Below are positions 6,342 through 12,733 of a stretch of 35,336 nucleotides of DNA, piece after piece. The DNA comes from a virus, in the IMG/VR virus record IMGVR_UViG_3300031616_000018, positions 1 to 35,336 of that record. One strand, given 5' to 3'. The translations under genes and the position numbers were made by a program. The notes under the pieces are model-generated. The model was not told the DNA's origin. It was given only the letters and a program-made list of their open reading frames with translations, and ran no database searches. The first letter of the stretch is position 1. Each line of letters starts with the position of its first letter.

Positions 6342-6965
6342 ATGACCAACAAAACCCCCGGATGGATCGGCCCCCGCGACCCCGACCGCCCGCACCTGGA
6401 CATCGGCTACGCCGACGGCAACGTCGTCAACTGCACCGACCACGACAGGGGCGACTGCCTCTTGCACGAGCCGGTCCCGGCCGAGCACGCCCTGACCGAC
6501 GCGGAGAAGCTGGCCGCCCTGGAGACCTACCTGAAAGTCCTGAAGTCGACGGCGGACACGCTGCGAGCCTCCGTGACCACCGACATGCGCGACCGCAACG
6601 TGGAGCGTGTCGGCGCCTACCTGCCCGACGGCACCAAGATGGCCAGCGTCAGCTACAGCGACGGCCGCAAGGCCGTCAGGGTCATCGACGAGGCCGGCGC
6701 GCTGGCGTGGGCCGAGCGGAACTACCCGGACGAGGTGCAGACCGTACGGACCATCCGGCCCGGCTTCCTGAAGAAGCTGCTCGACGTGGCCGGTTCGCTG
6801 CCCGTCGGCAGCATGGGCCTGGACTCGGCCACGGGCGAACTGCTGCCCTTCATCCAGGTCCAGCAGGGCAACCCGTACGTCACGGTCACCACCACCAAGG
6901 ACGGCGTGAACCGCATGGCGACCCTCGCTGGTGGGTTCGTGGCGATGCTGGAGGCCGGACGGTGA
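6342..6965 (+). CDS. hypothetical early phage protein
   Basis: The protein has 207 residues, with GAGGAG just before the ATG. It contains a Cys/His N-terminus (NCTDHDRGDCLLHEP), a long helix (residues 47-80: DAEKLAALETYLKVLKS), and then a beta-rich part with GAYLPDGTKMASVSYSDG, split as GAYLPDGTKMA and SVSYSDGRK. The end reads PYVTVTTTKDGVNR. I know no function. Its place after ERF suggests a DNA-metabolism accessory role such as a nuclease inhibitor, but nothing in the sequence proves it. It overlaps the next gene as GTGA. Confidence 0.75.
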   Translation: MTNKTPGWIGPRDPDRPHLDIGYADGNVVNCTDHDRGDCLLHEPVPAEHALTDAEKLAALETYLKVLKSTADTLRASVTTDMRDRNVERVGAYLPDGTKMASVSYSDGRKAVRVIDEAGALAWAERNYPDEVQTVRTIRPGFLKKLLDVAGSLPVGSMGLDSATGELLPFIQVQQGNPYVTVTTTKDGVNRMATLAGGFVAMLEAGR

Positions 6966-7492
6966 GCGCGGAACGCGACTGGGAGGCCGCCGCCGCACGA
7001 CGGCTGGACCGCAACGTCGAGGGCCTGGTTTCCCGCATGCGGGCCACGGCCGACCAGATCGAGCGCGAGGCCAAGCACAACATCGCGGCGGCGACCAAGG
7101 GCGACCGCTCGTACGCCACCTACGCCCGGGTGGCAGGCCAGGCCATCCACGAACTGCACGCGCTGGTCTTCAACGCCAACGCCGCGGACATCACCGACGC
7201 GGCCCACGACGCCGACCGGGCCCACCAGGAGAAGCAGGCGGCGGGGAAGGGCTCCACCTCGTACGCGGCGAAGGTGGCGGCCCTGACCGCCGTCCTGGTC
7301 TCTCTGGACGGCTGGATCGAGGGCGCCCAGGAGAACCACGAAGCGATGGGCCACCGGCACGAGAACCGGGGCGAGGAGTGCTGGCGCTCGTACGCCCCCG
7401 GCGACATCCGCAACATGGTCAACGACGCTGCCCGCGAGGTGGGCGTCTCCGAGATCCCCATGCCCAGCGCCCGCAAGGAGGACCTGAAGTGA
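6962..7492 (+). CDS. hypothetical helical protein
   Basis: The protein has 176 residues, starting at a GTG coupled to the previous stop. It is strongly alpha-helical, with many Ala, Glu, His and Arg (ARRLDRNVEGLVSRMRATADQ is a clear amphipathic helix, seen as ARRLDRNVEGL and VSRMRATADQIER). No Cys, signal peptide or known motif is present apart from a short GEECWRSYAPGDIR stretch. The role is unknown. It is coupled to the lipoprotein gene downstream by GTGA. Confidence 0.72.
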   Translation: MSAERDWEAAAARRLDRNVEGLVSRMRATADQIEREAKHNIAAATKGDRSYATYARVAGQAIHELHALVFNANAADITDAAHDADRAHQEKQAAGKGSTSYAAKVAALTAVLVSLDGWIEGAQENHEAMGHRHENRGEECWRSYAPGDIRNMVNDAAREVGVSEIPMPSARKEDLK

Positions 7493-7692
7493 AGAGGCTC
7501 ATGCTGGCCGCCGTCGCCGTGGTGGCGCTGCTCACCACCACAGCGGGCGGGTGCGGGCACAAACCGCCCGCCAAGAAGACCGACACGTTCGTCCGCGACT
7601 GCACCGTCAAGGGCGGACACGTCACCACCGAGCGGCGCGGCCACAGCGTCGTGCGCGTGTGCGTCCCGAACGGCGGGGGGACCTGGCAGTGA
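7489..7692 (+). CDS. small phage lipoprotein
   Basis: The protein has 67 residues. A basic start (KR) and hydrophobic stretch (LMLAAVAVVALLTT) lead to a lipobox TAGGC at about residues 18-22, so a diacylglyceryl-modified Cys and outer-face anchoring are expected. The mature part is basic with two Cys (RDCTVKGGH and VRVCVPNGGG) that could form a disulphide. Surface lipoproteins of phages can act in superinfection exclusion, but that is only a possibility here. It lies in a coupled run of small envelope genes. Confidence 0.68.
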   Translation: MKRLMLAAVAVVALLTTTAGGCGHKPPAKKTDTFVRDCTVKGGHVTTERRGHSVVRVCVPNGGGTWQ

Positions 7693-7943
7693 TGCGCAGC
7701 CCAATGGTCACCGGTGCAGCCGTCGTGGCCATGCTGGTATCAACGGCCGCCCTAGCCGGGGCGGTGGCCGCCCTGCGTAGGCCCATCCCGGAAATCCCGG
7801 AGCAGCAGCCTCTCGGCGTGTGCGTGTTCCTCAACGACAGCTTCGCGGACACTACGGTCACGGCGACCGTGGAGCAGGCCACCAGGGTCAACGGGGTCGT
7901 CACCTGCGAGTCCGGTTCATATGTGCCGGTCACCCCGAAGTAG
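7692..7943 (+). CDS. small secreted or membrane-anchored protein
   Basis: The protein has 83 residues. It begins with a hydrophobic helix at residues 6-27 (VTGAAVVAMLVSTAALAGAV) and an Ala-x-Ala-like end, so it is either a signal peptide or a single anchor. The outside part is short, with two Cys (GVCVFLN and VVTCESG). The ATG at 7692 overlaps the lipoprotein stop by one base; a GTG at 7689 is an alternative. It is probably produced with the lipoprotein. Confidence 0.65.
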   Translation: MRSPMVTGAAVVAMLVSTAALAGAVAALRRPIPEIPEQQPLGVCVFLNDSFADTTVTATVEQATRVNGVVTCESGSYVPVTPK

Positions 7944-7944
7944 C

Positions 7945-7964
7945 GCATACCCTGAGCCGTATGC
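7945..7964 (+). promoter_or_regulatory. inverted repeat over a start codon
   Basis: GCATAC (7945-7950) and GTATGC (7959-7964) are separated by eight bases, and the right arm includes the ATG of the next gene. The same arms occur with longer matching in the repeat at 8260-8280. It could be an operator or a translational block. Confidence 0.4.
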
Positions 7965-8251
7965 AGCTTGCGCAGCTCGCCCGGGATCTCGGGTATGCCA
8001 TCCGTTCCTCCTTCGCCGTCACGCCCAAGGGCGTGGCGGGGGAGGAGAAGCTCGACCGCTACTGGACCGAGGGGGAGGGCGCAGCGAAGATCCGCTGGGC
8101 GGAGCCGTGCGCCTTCTGCCGGTGCAAGGAGCATCTGGGCAAGTTCATCCAGGGCAACAAGCTGGCTGGGCACTGTGCCAATCTTGAGAAAAGAGCGACG
8201 GGTCACTGGCCGAACCCGCAACACAGCAAGACCCACCACTGCCCTTGCTAA
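7961..8251 (+). CDS. Cys/His-rich hypothetical protein
   Basis: The protein has 96 residues. The N-terminal half (MQLAQLARDLGYAIRSSF, then PKGVAGEEKLDRYWTEGEG) resembles small proteins that are frequent in actinophages. The C-terminal half has a Cys/His set (CAFCRCKEHLG, then GHCANLEKR and HSKTHHCPC) fit to bind zinc. The function is unknown. The ribosome site is weak, and the start lies in the right arm of the inverted repeat at 7945-7964, so expression may be controlled there. Confidence 0.68.
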   Translation: MQLAQLARDLGYAIRSSFAVTPKGVAGEEKLDRYWTEGEGAAKIRWAEPCAFCRCKEHLGKFIQGNKLAGHCANLEKRATGHWPNPQHSKTHHCPC

Positions 8252-8259
8252 CGCCCTTG

Positions 8260-8280
8260 GTGTATGCTTAGGGCATACAC
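8260..8280 (+). promoter_or_regulatory. perfect inverted repeat over a -10 box, candidate operator
   Basis: GTGTATGC (8260-8267) and GCATACAC (8273-8280) are perfect inverse arms with a TTAGG spacer. TATGCT (8263-8268), the -10-like hexamer also seen at 2813 and 5087, lies inside the left arm. No good -35 is present. Binding here would be expected to block or gate transcription of 8296 and later genes. Confidence 0.6.
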
Positions 8281-8295
8281 GAGGAGATGAGCAGG

Positions 8296-8499
8296 ATGGA
8301 CACAGCAACCCGGATCGCACGAGTCGGCGCCCGGATGACCCCCCGCCAGCGGCGCCGGATCGTCAAGAAGGCTGGCCGCGACCCGTACGCCATCGTCTAC
8401 CGCGACGACGGCATGGGCTACCCGCCCAGCAAGCAGGGCTACCGCGAGGTTGTCGACGCCCGCCACGCCCCGGAGCCCGGCACAGAGGAGGCGTTCTGA
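8296..8499 (+). CDS. small basic hypothetical protein
   Basis: The protein has 67 residues. The ATG at 8296 is preferred over the one at 8287 because GAGGAG lies nine bases before it and directly abuts 8287. The product is basic (MTPRQRRRIVKKAGRDP) with a short conserved-looking end (YRDDGMGYPPSKQGYREV). The first part might bind nucleic acid. It follows the operator-like repeat at 8260-8280 and overlaps the next gene by one base. Confidence 0.68.
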   Translation: MDTATRIARVGARMTPRQRRRIVKKAGRDPYAIVYRDDGMGYPPSKQGYREVVDARHAPEPGTEEAF

Positions 8500-8753
8500 T
8501 GGTCTACACCACGCAGGGCCTGATGACCCGCGCCGACATCGCCGACCACGAGGCCCTGACCGACACCGGCCGCAACCCGGAGTGCCCCGGGCATCCCGAC
8601 GAGGACGGCTGGAAGGGCGGCCCGTTCGGCGTCACCTACTGCTCCCGCGCGGAGAACTGCCCGGACGAGCGGTGCCCGTACTGCGATGGACCGCTGGCCA
8701 GCGATCGGGTCTGCGCTGACGACAACTGCGACCCGCCCCCGGCCTGGAGCTGA
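8499..8753 (+). CDS. zinc-binding hypothetical protein
   Basis: The protein has 84 residues, starting at an ATG in a TGATG overlap. The C-terminal half contains several Cys (TYCSRAENCPDERCPYCDG, then DRVCADDNCDPPP), including a CPYC pair, which suggests a zinc finger or two. An earlier CPGHPDEDGW may join. The role is unknown. It precedes the HNH gene by one base. Confidence 0.65.
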   Translation: MVYTTQGLMTRADIADHEALTDTGRNPECPGHPDEDGWKGGPFGVTYCSRAENCPDERCPYCDGPLASDRVCADDNCDPPPAWS

Positions 8754-8754
8754 T

Positions 8755-9237
8755 GTGAGTTTCGAGGTCGCTAAGGCAATCGCCAGCGCAAGGGCTTTCT
8801 CGATTTGCGAGGGCTGCCGCGCGTTCACGACCCTTGACGCGCACCACCGGGTGACCCGCGGCTCCGGCGGCGTACACGGGGTCGCAGCCGGGGTGTCCAA
8901 CAGCCCGCAAAACCTGCTGATGCTGTGCCGGGGATGCCACGACCGCACGCTCAACGCAGCAGCCGAGTGCATCGAGATCGGCTGGGTTATCGAGCGGCGT
9001 TCCGGAGTCGACCCGCGCGAGGTTCCGGCGAAGATCCACACCGTGAACGGGCATGGCTGGTGGTTCCTGACCGAGGAGGGCGGCTACATATGGGCGGACA
9101 CTTTGAACCTGGACCCCGACTATGCCCTCAGTTACAAGATCGAAAACGAAGACGAGTGCCGCTCTGACCCAACGTGCCGTTGCGAGCCCGGCGAATGCCG
9201 CTGCAATGGTTCAACCCTGAAGGAAGGCACGGAATGA
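8755..9237 (+). CDS. HNH endonuclease
   Basis: The protein has 160 residues, with a GTG at 8755 right after the previous stop. The HNH fold is visible: C18 and C21 (ICEGCRAF), the HH pair at 30-31 (LDAHHRVTRGSGG), Asn at SPQNLLMLC, and C58/C61 with H62 (CRGCHDRTLN). Such enzymes use one metal ion to nick or cut DNA; in phages they serve in homing, or beside terminase for packaging. This one lies in the early block, away from any terminase. The C-terminus has a second Cys cluster (DPTCRCEPGECRC) that may bind zinc. It overlaps the next gene as ATGA. Confidence 0.85.
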   Translation: MSFEVAKAIASARAFSICEGCRAFTTLDAHHRVTRGSGGVHGVAAGVSNSPQNLLMLCRGCHDRTLNAAAECIEIGWVIERRSGVDPREVPAKIHTVNGHGWWFLTEEGGYIWADTLNLDPDYALSYKIENEDECRSDPTCRCEPGECRCNGSTLKEGTE

Positions 9238-9668
9238 CCCTCAGCTCCCCCGGCCAGCCCGTCATCGGCACCGCCGACCATGCCCGCCTGGTCACCCACG
9301 GCAGGCACTCCGGCGTCTTCACCGCGATGGCCTGGCTGGCGTTCAACCACCTGCCCGGCCCGCTCCAGGACCTCTCCCGGCCGCTCTACGTCGCCGCGAT
9401 GGACCTGCTGATCCGGATCCCCGACGACTCCGCCGAGCTGACCAGCGCCCTGAACAGGCTCGTCGAGGCCAAGGACTGGTTCGTGCGCGCTGGCATCCGC
9501 AGCGACCAGGGCCAGCCGGGCCCGGTCCCGCGCCCGGCCATCGTCGTCGACCCTCCGACCGACTGGGCGGCAACCGCCCGGGATCTGACCTCCGGCGACC
9601 AGGAGCGCACCGACAAGCACCTGCCGACGTTCCCGACCGAGCGGACCAGCGAGGACCCCCTGTCATGA
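9234..9668 (+). CDS. Acb2/Tad1-like helical hairpin protein, candidate anti-defence sponge
   Basis: The protein has 144 residues. Residues 37-90 resemble the helical domain of Acb2 (anti-CBASS) and Tad1 (anti-Thoeris): FNHLPGPLQDLSRPLY, a helix with MDLLIRIPDDSAEL, then TSALNRLVEAKDWFVRAGI. The family pattern, as I know it, is a Pro, an Ser-x-Glu, then A-L-T-x-L-E-x-A-x-x-W-A-N-A-x-I; here it reads SAELTSALNRLVEAKDWFV, with the Trp kept and the WANA motif changed to WFVRA. Proteins of this group bind cyclic nucleotides or cADPR-type signals and blunt CBASS or Thoeris. The acidic, Pro-rich tail after residue 95 is unlike the core. The change in WANA makes the function uncertain. Confidence 0.68.
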   Translation: MTLSSPGQPVIGTADHARLVTHGRHSGVFTAMAWLAFNHLPGPLQDLSRPLYVAAMDLLIRIPDDSAELTSALNRLVEAKDWFVRAGIRSDQGQPGPVPRPAIVVDPPTDWAATARDLTSGDQERTDKHLPTFPTERTSEDPLS

Positions 9669-10138
9669 GCAACCATGACCACTGGGCCGCCCGATGGACC
9701 GCCGACGACATGAACACCGACGAGGTCTCCGACGGTTACCACACGTTCGGCGAGCTGTACGACCACCGGCGGGCGCTCACGGCCGTCCTGGCCGCCGAAC
9801 GGGCGGATATCTCCTGGCGGTCCAAGGCGCACCACCCCGACGACGGCCCGATGTTCGAGGGCGGCTACTTCATCATGGGGATCGACACGCCCGCCGGGAC
9901 GATCACCTACCACTACAAGCTGTCCCACTGGGACGACTTCGCCGAGGTGCCCGCGCTGCCGCACGCGCCGAAGTGGGACGGCGCGACGCCGGGCGACACC
10001 GTGCTCCGGCTCCTGGCCTGGGCGCGGGATGAGCCGGTACCGGTGGCGTTAACCGCCCCGGTCCGACACCGCTTCCCGTCGGGCGATTGCGACCCGACCT
10101 GTCCGTGCCAGCAGCCGGGCTGGGCAACGCAGGAATGA
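9665..10138 (+). CDS. WDGH-domain-type phage protein
   Basis: The protein has 157 residues, coupled to the previous gene by ATGA. It shows the pattern of a phage family named for WDGH: DGYHTFGELYDHRRAL near residues 22-37, WRSKAHHPDDGPMFEGGYF, split as WRSKAHHPDDG and MFEGGYFIMGID, then ITYHYKLSHWDDF, and PKWDGATPGDTVLRLL (WDGA instead of WDGH). The molecular role is unknown. Behind it there is a Cys-rich end (GDCDPTCPCQQPG). It probably works in the same early accessory block as the Acb2/Tad1-like gene. Confidence 0.78.
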   Translation: MSNHDHWAARWTADDMNTDEVSDGYHTFGELYDHRRALTAVLAAERADISWRSKAHHPDDGPMFEGGYFIMGIDTPAGTITYHYKLSHWDDFAEVPALPHAPKWDGATPGDTVLRLLAWARDEPVPVALTAPVRHRFPSGDCDPTCPCQQPGWATQE

Positions 10139-10359
10139 ATAGCCGGGGGCGCCGGGCGCAGGCACGTGCTGATGCCCGGCGCATCGCGAACACCCGGCGG
10201 GAGCTGGCCGAGAAGGCACGGCGGGACGCCCGACACAAGATCAAAAACGATGAGAGGTTACGGGCCGAGCAGCGAATACGGCGCGACCTTGAGCTGGGCG
10301 GAGTCGACGTTCCACAGCAGTTGCGAGCCGTAGAACTGGATCGGGAACGGGCCGACTAG
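10135..10359 (+). CDS. small Arg-rich helical protein
   Basis: The protein has 74 residues; the ATG at 10135 overlaps the WDGH-type gene stop as ATGA. It is highly basic and helical (RRAQARADARRIANTRRELAEKARRDARHK, best seen as RRAQARADARR and TRRELAEKARRDARHK), so it may bind nucleic acid. It is the last gene of the rightward block. Its last 102 bases are antisense to the end of the structural gene 10258-10611. The coupled start favours a real gene, but the low-complexity composition reduces certainty. Confidence 0.5.
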   Translation: MNSRGRRAQARADARRIANTRRELAEKARRDARHKIKNDERLRAEQRIRRDLELGGVDVPQQLRAVELDRERAD

Positions 10360-10611
10360 CTGCGTCCCGGAGGCTGACGTCGGGATCGTGTACGGGCGAG
10401 GCCCCGCCGTCAGCCCGTCCACCCCGGATGCAACTTGCACCGTCAGGCCGTGCGTCGAGCCCGCATCACCGTTGAGCACGGCCAGCATGGTCGCCCCGTC
10501 GTTCGGACTCACATTGCCGTTGACCGCGTCCCCGGCCACACTCGGCGCCGGGAAGGCCGTCAGCGTGGTACGGCTCACGCTGGTCACGCTCGTCGCGGTA
10601 CGCCCGGCCAT
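10258..10611 (-). CDS. probable virion-associated beta protein
   Basis: The protein has 117 residues, from an ATG at 10611 with GAGGG upstream. The composition is rich in Ser, Thr, Gly and Ala with short beta motifs (TATSVTSVSRTTLTAFPAPS, seen as TSVSRTTLTAFPAP, then GATMLAVLNGDAG and PIQFYGSQLLW). This resembles small actinophage head- or tail-decoration proteins. It is the last gene of the leftward virion block, separated from the holin by a strong hairpin, so it may be expressed separately. Its 3' end overlaps the rightward gene 10135-10359. Confidence 0.68.
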   Translation of the reverse strand: MAGRTATSVTSVSRTTLTAFPAPSVAGDAVNGNVSPNDGATMLAVLNGDAGSTHGLTVQVASGVDGLTAGPRPYTIPTSASGTQLVGPFPIQFYGSQLLWNVDSAQLKVAPYSLLGP

Positions 10612-10642
10612 CGGCCCTCGTTTCGATCGGTGCTCGCTGCGG

Positions 10643-10657
10643 ATGCCAGTCTGGCAT
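10643..10657. promoter_or_regulatory. palindrome upstream of 10611
   Basis: ATGCCAG-T-CTGGCAT is a perfect 7+1+7 palindrome, 32 bases upstream of the ATG at 10611 on the minus strand. It may be an operator. No clear promoter hexamers were found beside it. Confidence 0.4.
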
Positions 10658-10662
10658 GCGTC

Positions 10663-10702
10663 CAGGGCGGCCGGCGCCCGCATCGGGGGGCCGGCCGCCC
10701 TG
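10663..10702 (-). terminator. strong hairpin after the lysis cassette
   Basis: CAGGGCGGCCGGC (10663-10675) is the exact inverse of GCCGGCCGCCCTG (10690-10702), a 13-bp stem, with CCCG/CGGG able to pair in the loop. It begins three bases after the holin stop at 10706-10708 on the minus strand. No T-run follows. Placement suggests it ends or dampens lysis-operon transcription. Confidence 0.62.
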
Positions 10703-10705
10703 ACG

Positions 10706-10969
10706 TCACTGCTGAGGCGGGATCAGGGGCTGGCCCTGCGCCGGCACCAGCCGACGCCCGTACGCGTCCCTCGGGGCCGCTACGGGCGTCGTGTGCTGCC
10801 TGGCGTACGCGGTCAGCACCACCTGCAGCACCCCGGCCGCCGCGTCCACCCACTTCGCGGCAGACCCCGTCAGAACGCCCGAAGTCTGCAGCACCACCAG
10901 CAGCGCCAGCACCGTCGTCCCGAACGTGATCAGCGTGGCCAGCGGGAACTTGCGGAACGGGTTGATCAT
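10706..10969 (-). CDS. holin-like single-pass membrane protein
   Basis: The protein has 87 residues. The ATG at 10969 overlaps the endolysin stop as ATGA. A short basic start (MINPFRKFP) is followed by a membrane helix at about 10-31 (LATLITFGTTVLALLVVLQT) and a second amphipathic stretch (GSAAKWVDAAAGVLQVVLTAY) before a Pro-rich end. This form and position right after the endolysin fit a small actinophage holin, which would open the membrane for the endolysin. It could also be a helper of the membrane gene 11834-12193. Confidence 0.7.
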   Translation of the reverse strand: MINPFRKFPLATLITFGTTVLALLVVLQTSGVLTGSAAKWVDAAAGVLQVVLTAYARQHTTPVAAPRDAYGRRLVPAQGQPLIPPQQ

Positions 10970-11844
10970 CCCTGCCACCTCACACCCATCTGCCCCCACG
11001 TCGCCGGGTAGACAACCCCGTCGACGTGGATGCCCCGCATGTTCTGATACCAGCGCACCCCGGCCGCTGTCTGCGGACCGTACTGGCCGTCGGCCGCGCC
11101 GCAGTGCTTCGCGCCGATGAAGCGCTGCACGAACAGCACGTCGTCGCCCGTCATGAGCGGGCTGGTGACCTTCAACTGCCGGGTGCCGGGGGCGCGAGCG
11201 CTCGGCTTCGGCGTCGGAGGCTTCGGCGCGGGCGGTTTCGGCGCCGGGCAGATGTCGAACACGGGGCTGGACGCCTGCGCGGTCAGGTCGTAGCCGGTAC
11301 AGGTCGAACTGTCCGCATGCTCGCCGCCGTGCTTGCCGGACAGATGCACGTGATCGGCGTGCGGGTTGGAGCCGGTGTAATTGCGCGGCTTCCAGCCCAC
11401 CGTCACCGACCAGATGACCCGGTTGTGGATGATGTACTGCAGGTCACCCGAATGCGCGAGGGCCTGGTTGACGATGGCCTGCGCGCGGGAGCCGGAGACC
11501 ATCGGGTCGATGGCGTGGACCACGCCCCAGGAGTCCCGGTTGTGGTCGGAGCACTCGCCCTGGTGCGCGGCGTCGCCGATCCAGCCGACCACCACACCGT
11601 GGCCCCAGCAGTCCCACACCTTCTGGCGCCGGACGGCGAGGTTGTGCGCGAGCGACACCGTGGCGTCCATCGGCACGACGAGGCTCGGGTCGAACGCGGT
11701 GGCGGGTACGTCCGGATAGTCGGCGAACGGGTCATGGTCGGGCGCGTCCGGGCCGATGAACTGCTCGTACTGGCCGCCACCGGCGTCCGTGGTCTGGCCG
11801 GTGAAATCGGCCAGGGTGATCGGGATGTCTTCGTCAGACTGCAT
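10966..11844 (-). CDS. endolysin: M15-like peptidase plus peptidoglycan-binding domain
   Basis: The protein has 292 residues; the ATG at 11844 follows GAGGAGGAGA. Residues 55-175 form an M15/VanY-like zinc peptidase: ECSDHNRDSWGVVHAIDP (H101 and D113 fit the first metal-ligand motif) and NPHADHVHLS (H165/H167 the HxH pair). A Pro/Lys linker follows at 200-215 (PAPKPPAPKPPTPKP). Residues 220-292 are a PG_binding_1 repeat (LMTGDDVLFVQRFIG, then ADGQYGPQTAAGVRWYQ). It would cut peptide bonds in peptidoglycan at lysis. The first 55 residues are an acidic extension that I do not recognise. It overlaps the upstream membrane gene by 11 bases and the holin as ATGA. Confidence 0.88.
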   Translation of the reverse strand: MQSDEDIPITLADFTGQTTDAGGGQYEQFIGPDAPDHDPFADYPDVPATAFDPSLVVPMDATVSLAHNLAVRRQKVWDCWGHGVVVGWIGDAAHQGECSDHNRDSWGVVHAIDPMVSGSRAQAIVNQALAHSGDLQYIIHNRVIWSVTVGWKPRNYTGSNPHADHVHLSGKHGGEHADSSTCTGYDLTAQASSPVFDICPAPKPPAPKPPTPKPSARAPGTRQLKVTSPLMTGDDVLFVQRFIGAKHCGAADGQYGPQTAAGVRWYQNMRGIHVDGVVYPATWGQMGVRWQG

Positions 11845-12193
11845 GGGTCTCCTCCTCGCCAGCCAGTCGGCTGTCTGCCTTACGGTACGCCCTGGCCTGC
11901 CGGTACCTGCGCAGGAACTGAAGATCGAAAATGATCCAGGAACGCCAGGCGAGCACCAACGGCATCCCCACGGCGAACGTACCGACGCGCAGCCAGACAA
12001 ACCAGGGCGGGTCAGCCAGGTGCGCCAGGGTCGACATGTCGAGAACCCACGAGATTATGAGCATGTACCAGAAAACGTGCCAACCGCCGCGTGAACGCCA
12101 GAAACGGGCGGTGATGGCGAAGCCGGCGAAACCGGCGGTGGAAATGGCGGCCGAGAGGTAAAGGCCGATGGTGCCGACTAACTGGGGGGTCAC
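11834..12193 (-). CDS. multi-span membrane protein, putative holin
   Basis: The protein has 119 residues. The GTG at 12193 overlaps the previous stop as GTGA. Three to four membrane helices are visible: residues 3-28 (QLVGTIGLYLSAAISTAGFA), about 38-58 (HVFWYMLIISWVLDMS), and 66-88 (FVWLRVGTFAVGMPLVLAW), before a basic end (RRYRQARAYRK). It resembles a membrane family found in lysis cassettes of actinophages, some of which are called phage holins. It sits directly before the endolysin, overlapping it by 11 bases. With 10706-10969, the cassette has two candidate holins. Confidence 0.72.
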   Translation of the reverse strand: MTPQLVGTIGLYLSAAISTAGFAGFAITARFWRSRGGWHVFWYMLIISWVLDMSTLAHLADPPWFVWLRVGTFAVGMPLVLAWRSWIIFDLQFLRRYRQARAYRKADSRLAGEEETHAV

Positions 12194-12399
12194 TCACTGC
12201 CTCGCAATATCGCGTCAATCAACGGACCGAAGTGGTTGTCGGTGCGCAATTTTTGCAGAGAGGCGGATACGGCAGCCACACGCGGGGCGATCAGCTCCGC
12301 GTGCCGCTGCTGCTCCTGGGCGTTGTCACGCAGAGCCTCCGCGTGGCGTACTGCCTCGCGGGACTCCTCCAGGCGCTTGCGCCAGGGCCTGCGGATCAC
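12190..12399 (-). CDS. small helical protein of the lysis cassette (DUF7620-like)
   Basis: The protein has 69 residues with a GTG start in a GTGA overlap. It is a charged amphipathic helix (RKRLEESREAVRHAEALRDN), followed by VAAVSASLQKLRTDNHFG and PLIDAILRG. I recall a DUF7620 group in actinophage lysis regions with the same ending (LRxxNHFxxxI). There is no membrane segment. The role is unknown; position suggests lysis support. Confidence 0.65.
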   Translation of the reverse strand: MIRRPWRKRLEESREAVRHAEALRDNAQEQQRHAELIAPRVAAVSASLQKLRTDNHFGPLIDAILRGSE

Positions 12400-12710
12400 G
12401 AGGCACCTCCCCGACCTCGAGTCTCCCCCCGGTCCGTGCGCTGGTGCAGGGCCTTAAGCACCTTGTCCTGGTTCTCCGCCAGCACCATCAGCTTCCTCAC
12501 CGACTCGACGAGCAGTTCGACGCTCTTAGTATTGGCGGCGACCCCGGCCTCGGCGATCTCGGCCCGTTTTTCGGCACTTTCCCGGAGAAGTTCGGCAACG
12601 CGGCTGGAGAGTACCCGGCCCCGGAGTAGGGAGTAGAAGACCGCGAGCAGCGCCGTGACCAGGACTCCGATCAGGTACCAGGGCAGGTCTTGCGCGTTCA
12701 CCAAGGTCAT
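12396..12710 (-). CDS. membrane-anchored coiled-coil protein
   Basis: The protein has 104 residues; the ATG at 12710 was chosen over a TTG at 12728. Residues 10-30 form a membrane helix (LPWYLIGVLVTALLAVFYSL), followed by a long charged helix (residues 35-92: VAELLRESAEKRAEIAEAGV, then ELLVESVRKLMVLAENQ). The layout (one anchor, extended coil) is typical of lysis-regulating or spanin-like helpers, but the family is not certain. It is first in the lysis cassette, after the candidate promoter at 12743-12751. Confidence 0.68.
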   Translation of the reverse strand: MTLVNAQDLPWYLIGVLVTALLAVFYSLLRGRVLSSRVAELLRESAEKRAEIAEAGVAANTKSVELLVESVRKLMVLAENQDKVLKALHQRTDRGETRGRGGAS

Positions 12711-12733
12711 TTCGCCCCGTTCTCCCAATGTGA

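Noticed and set aside
9138-9148. Repeated GATCGAAAACGA-like string also near 25127 and 33123
   Set aside because: In two places it encodes the tripeptide IEN inside genes and in the third it is antisense inside a gene. Spacing and context differ, so chance codon use explains it.
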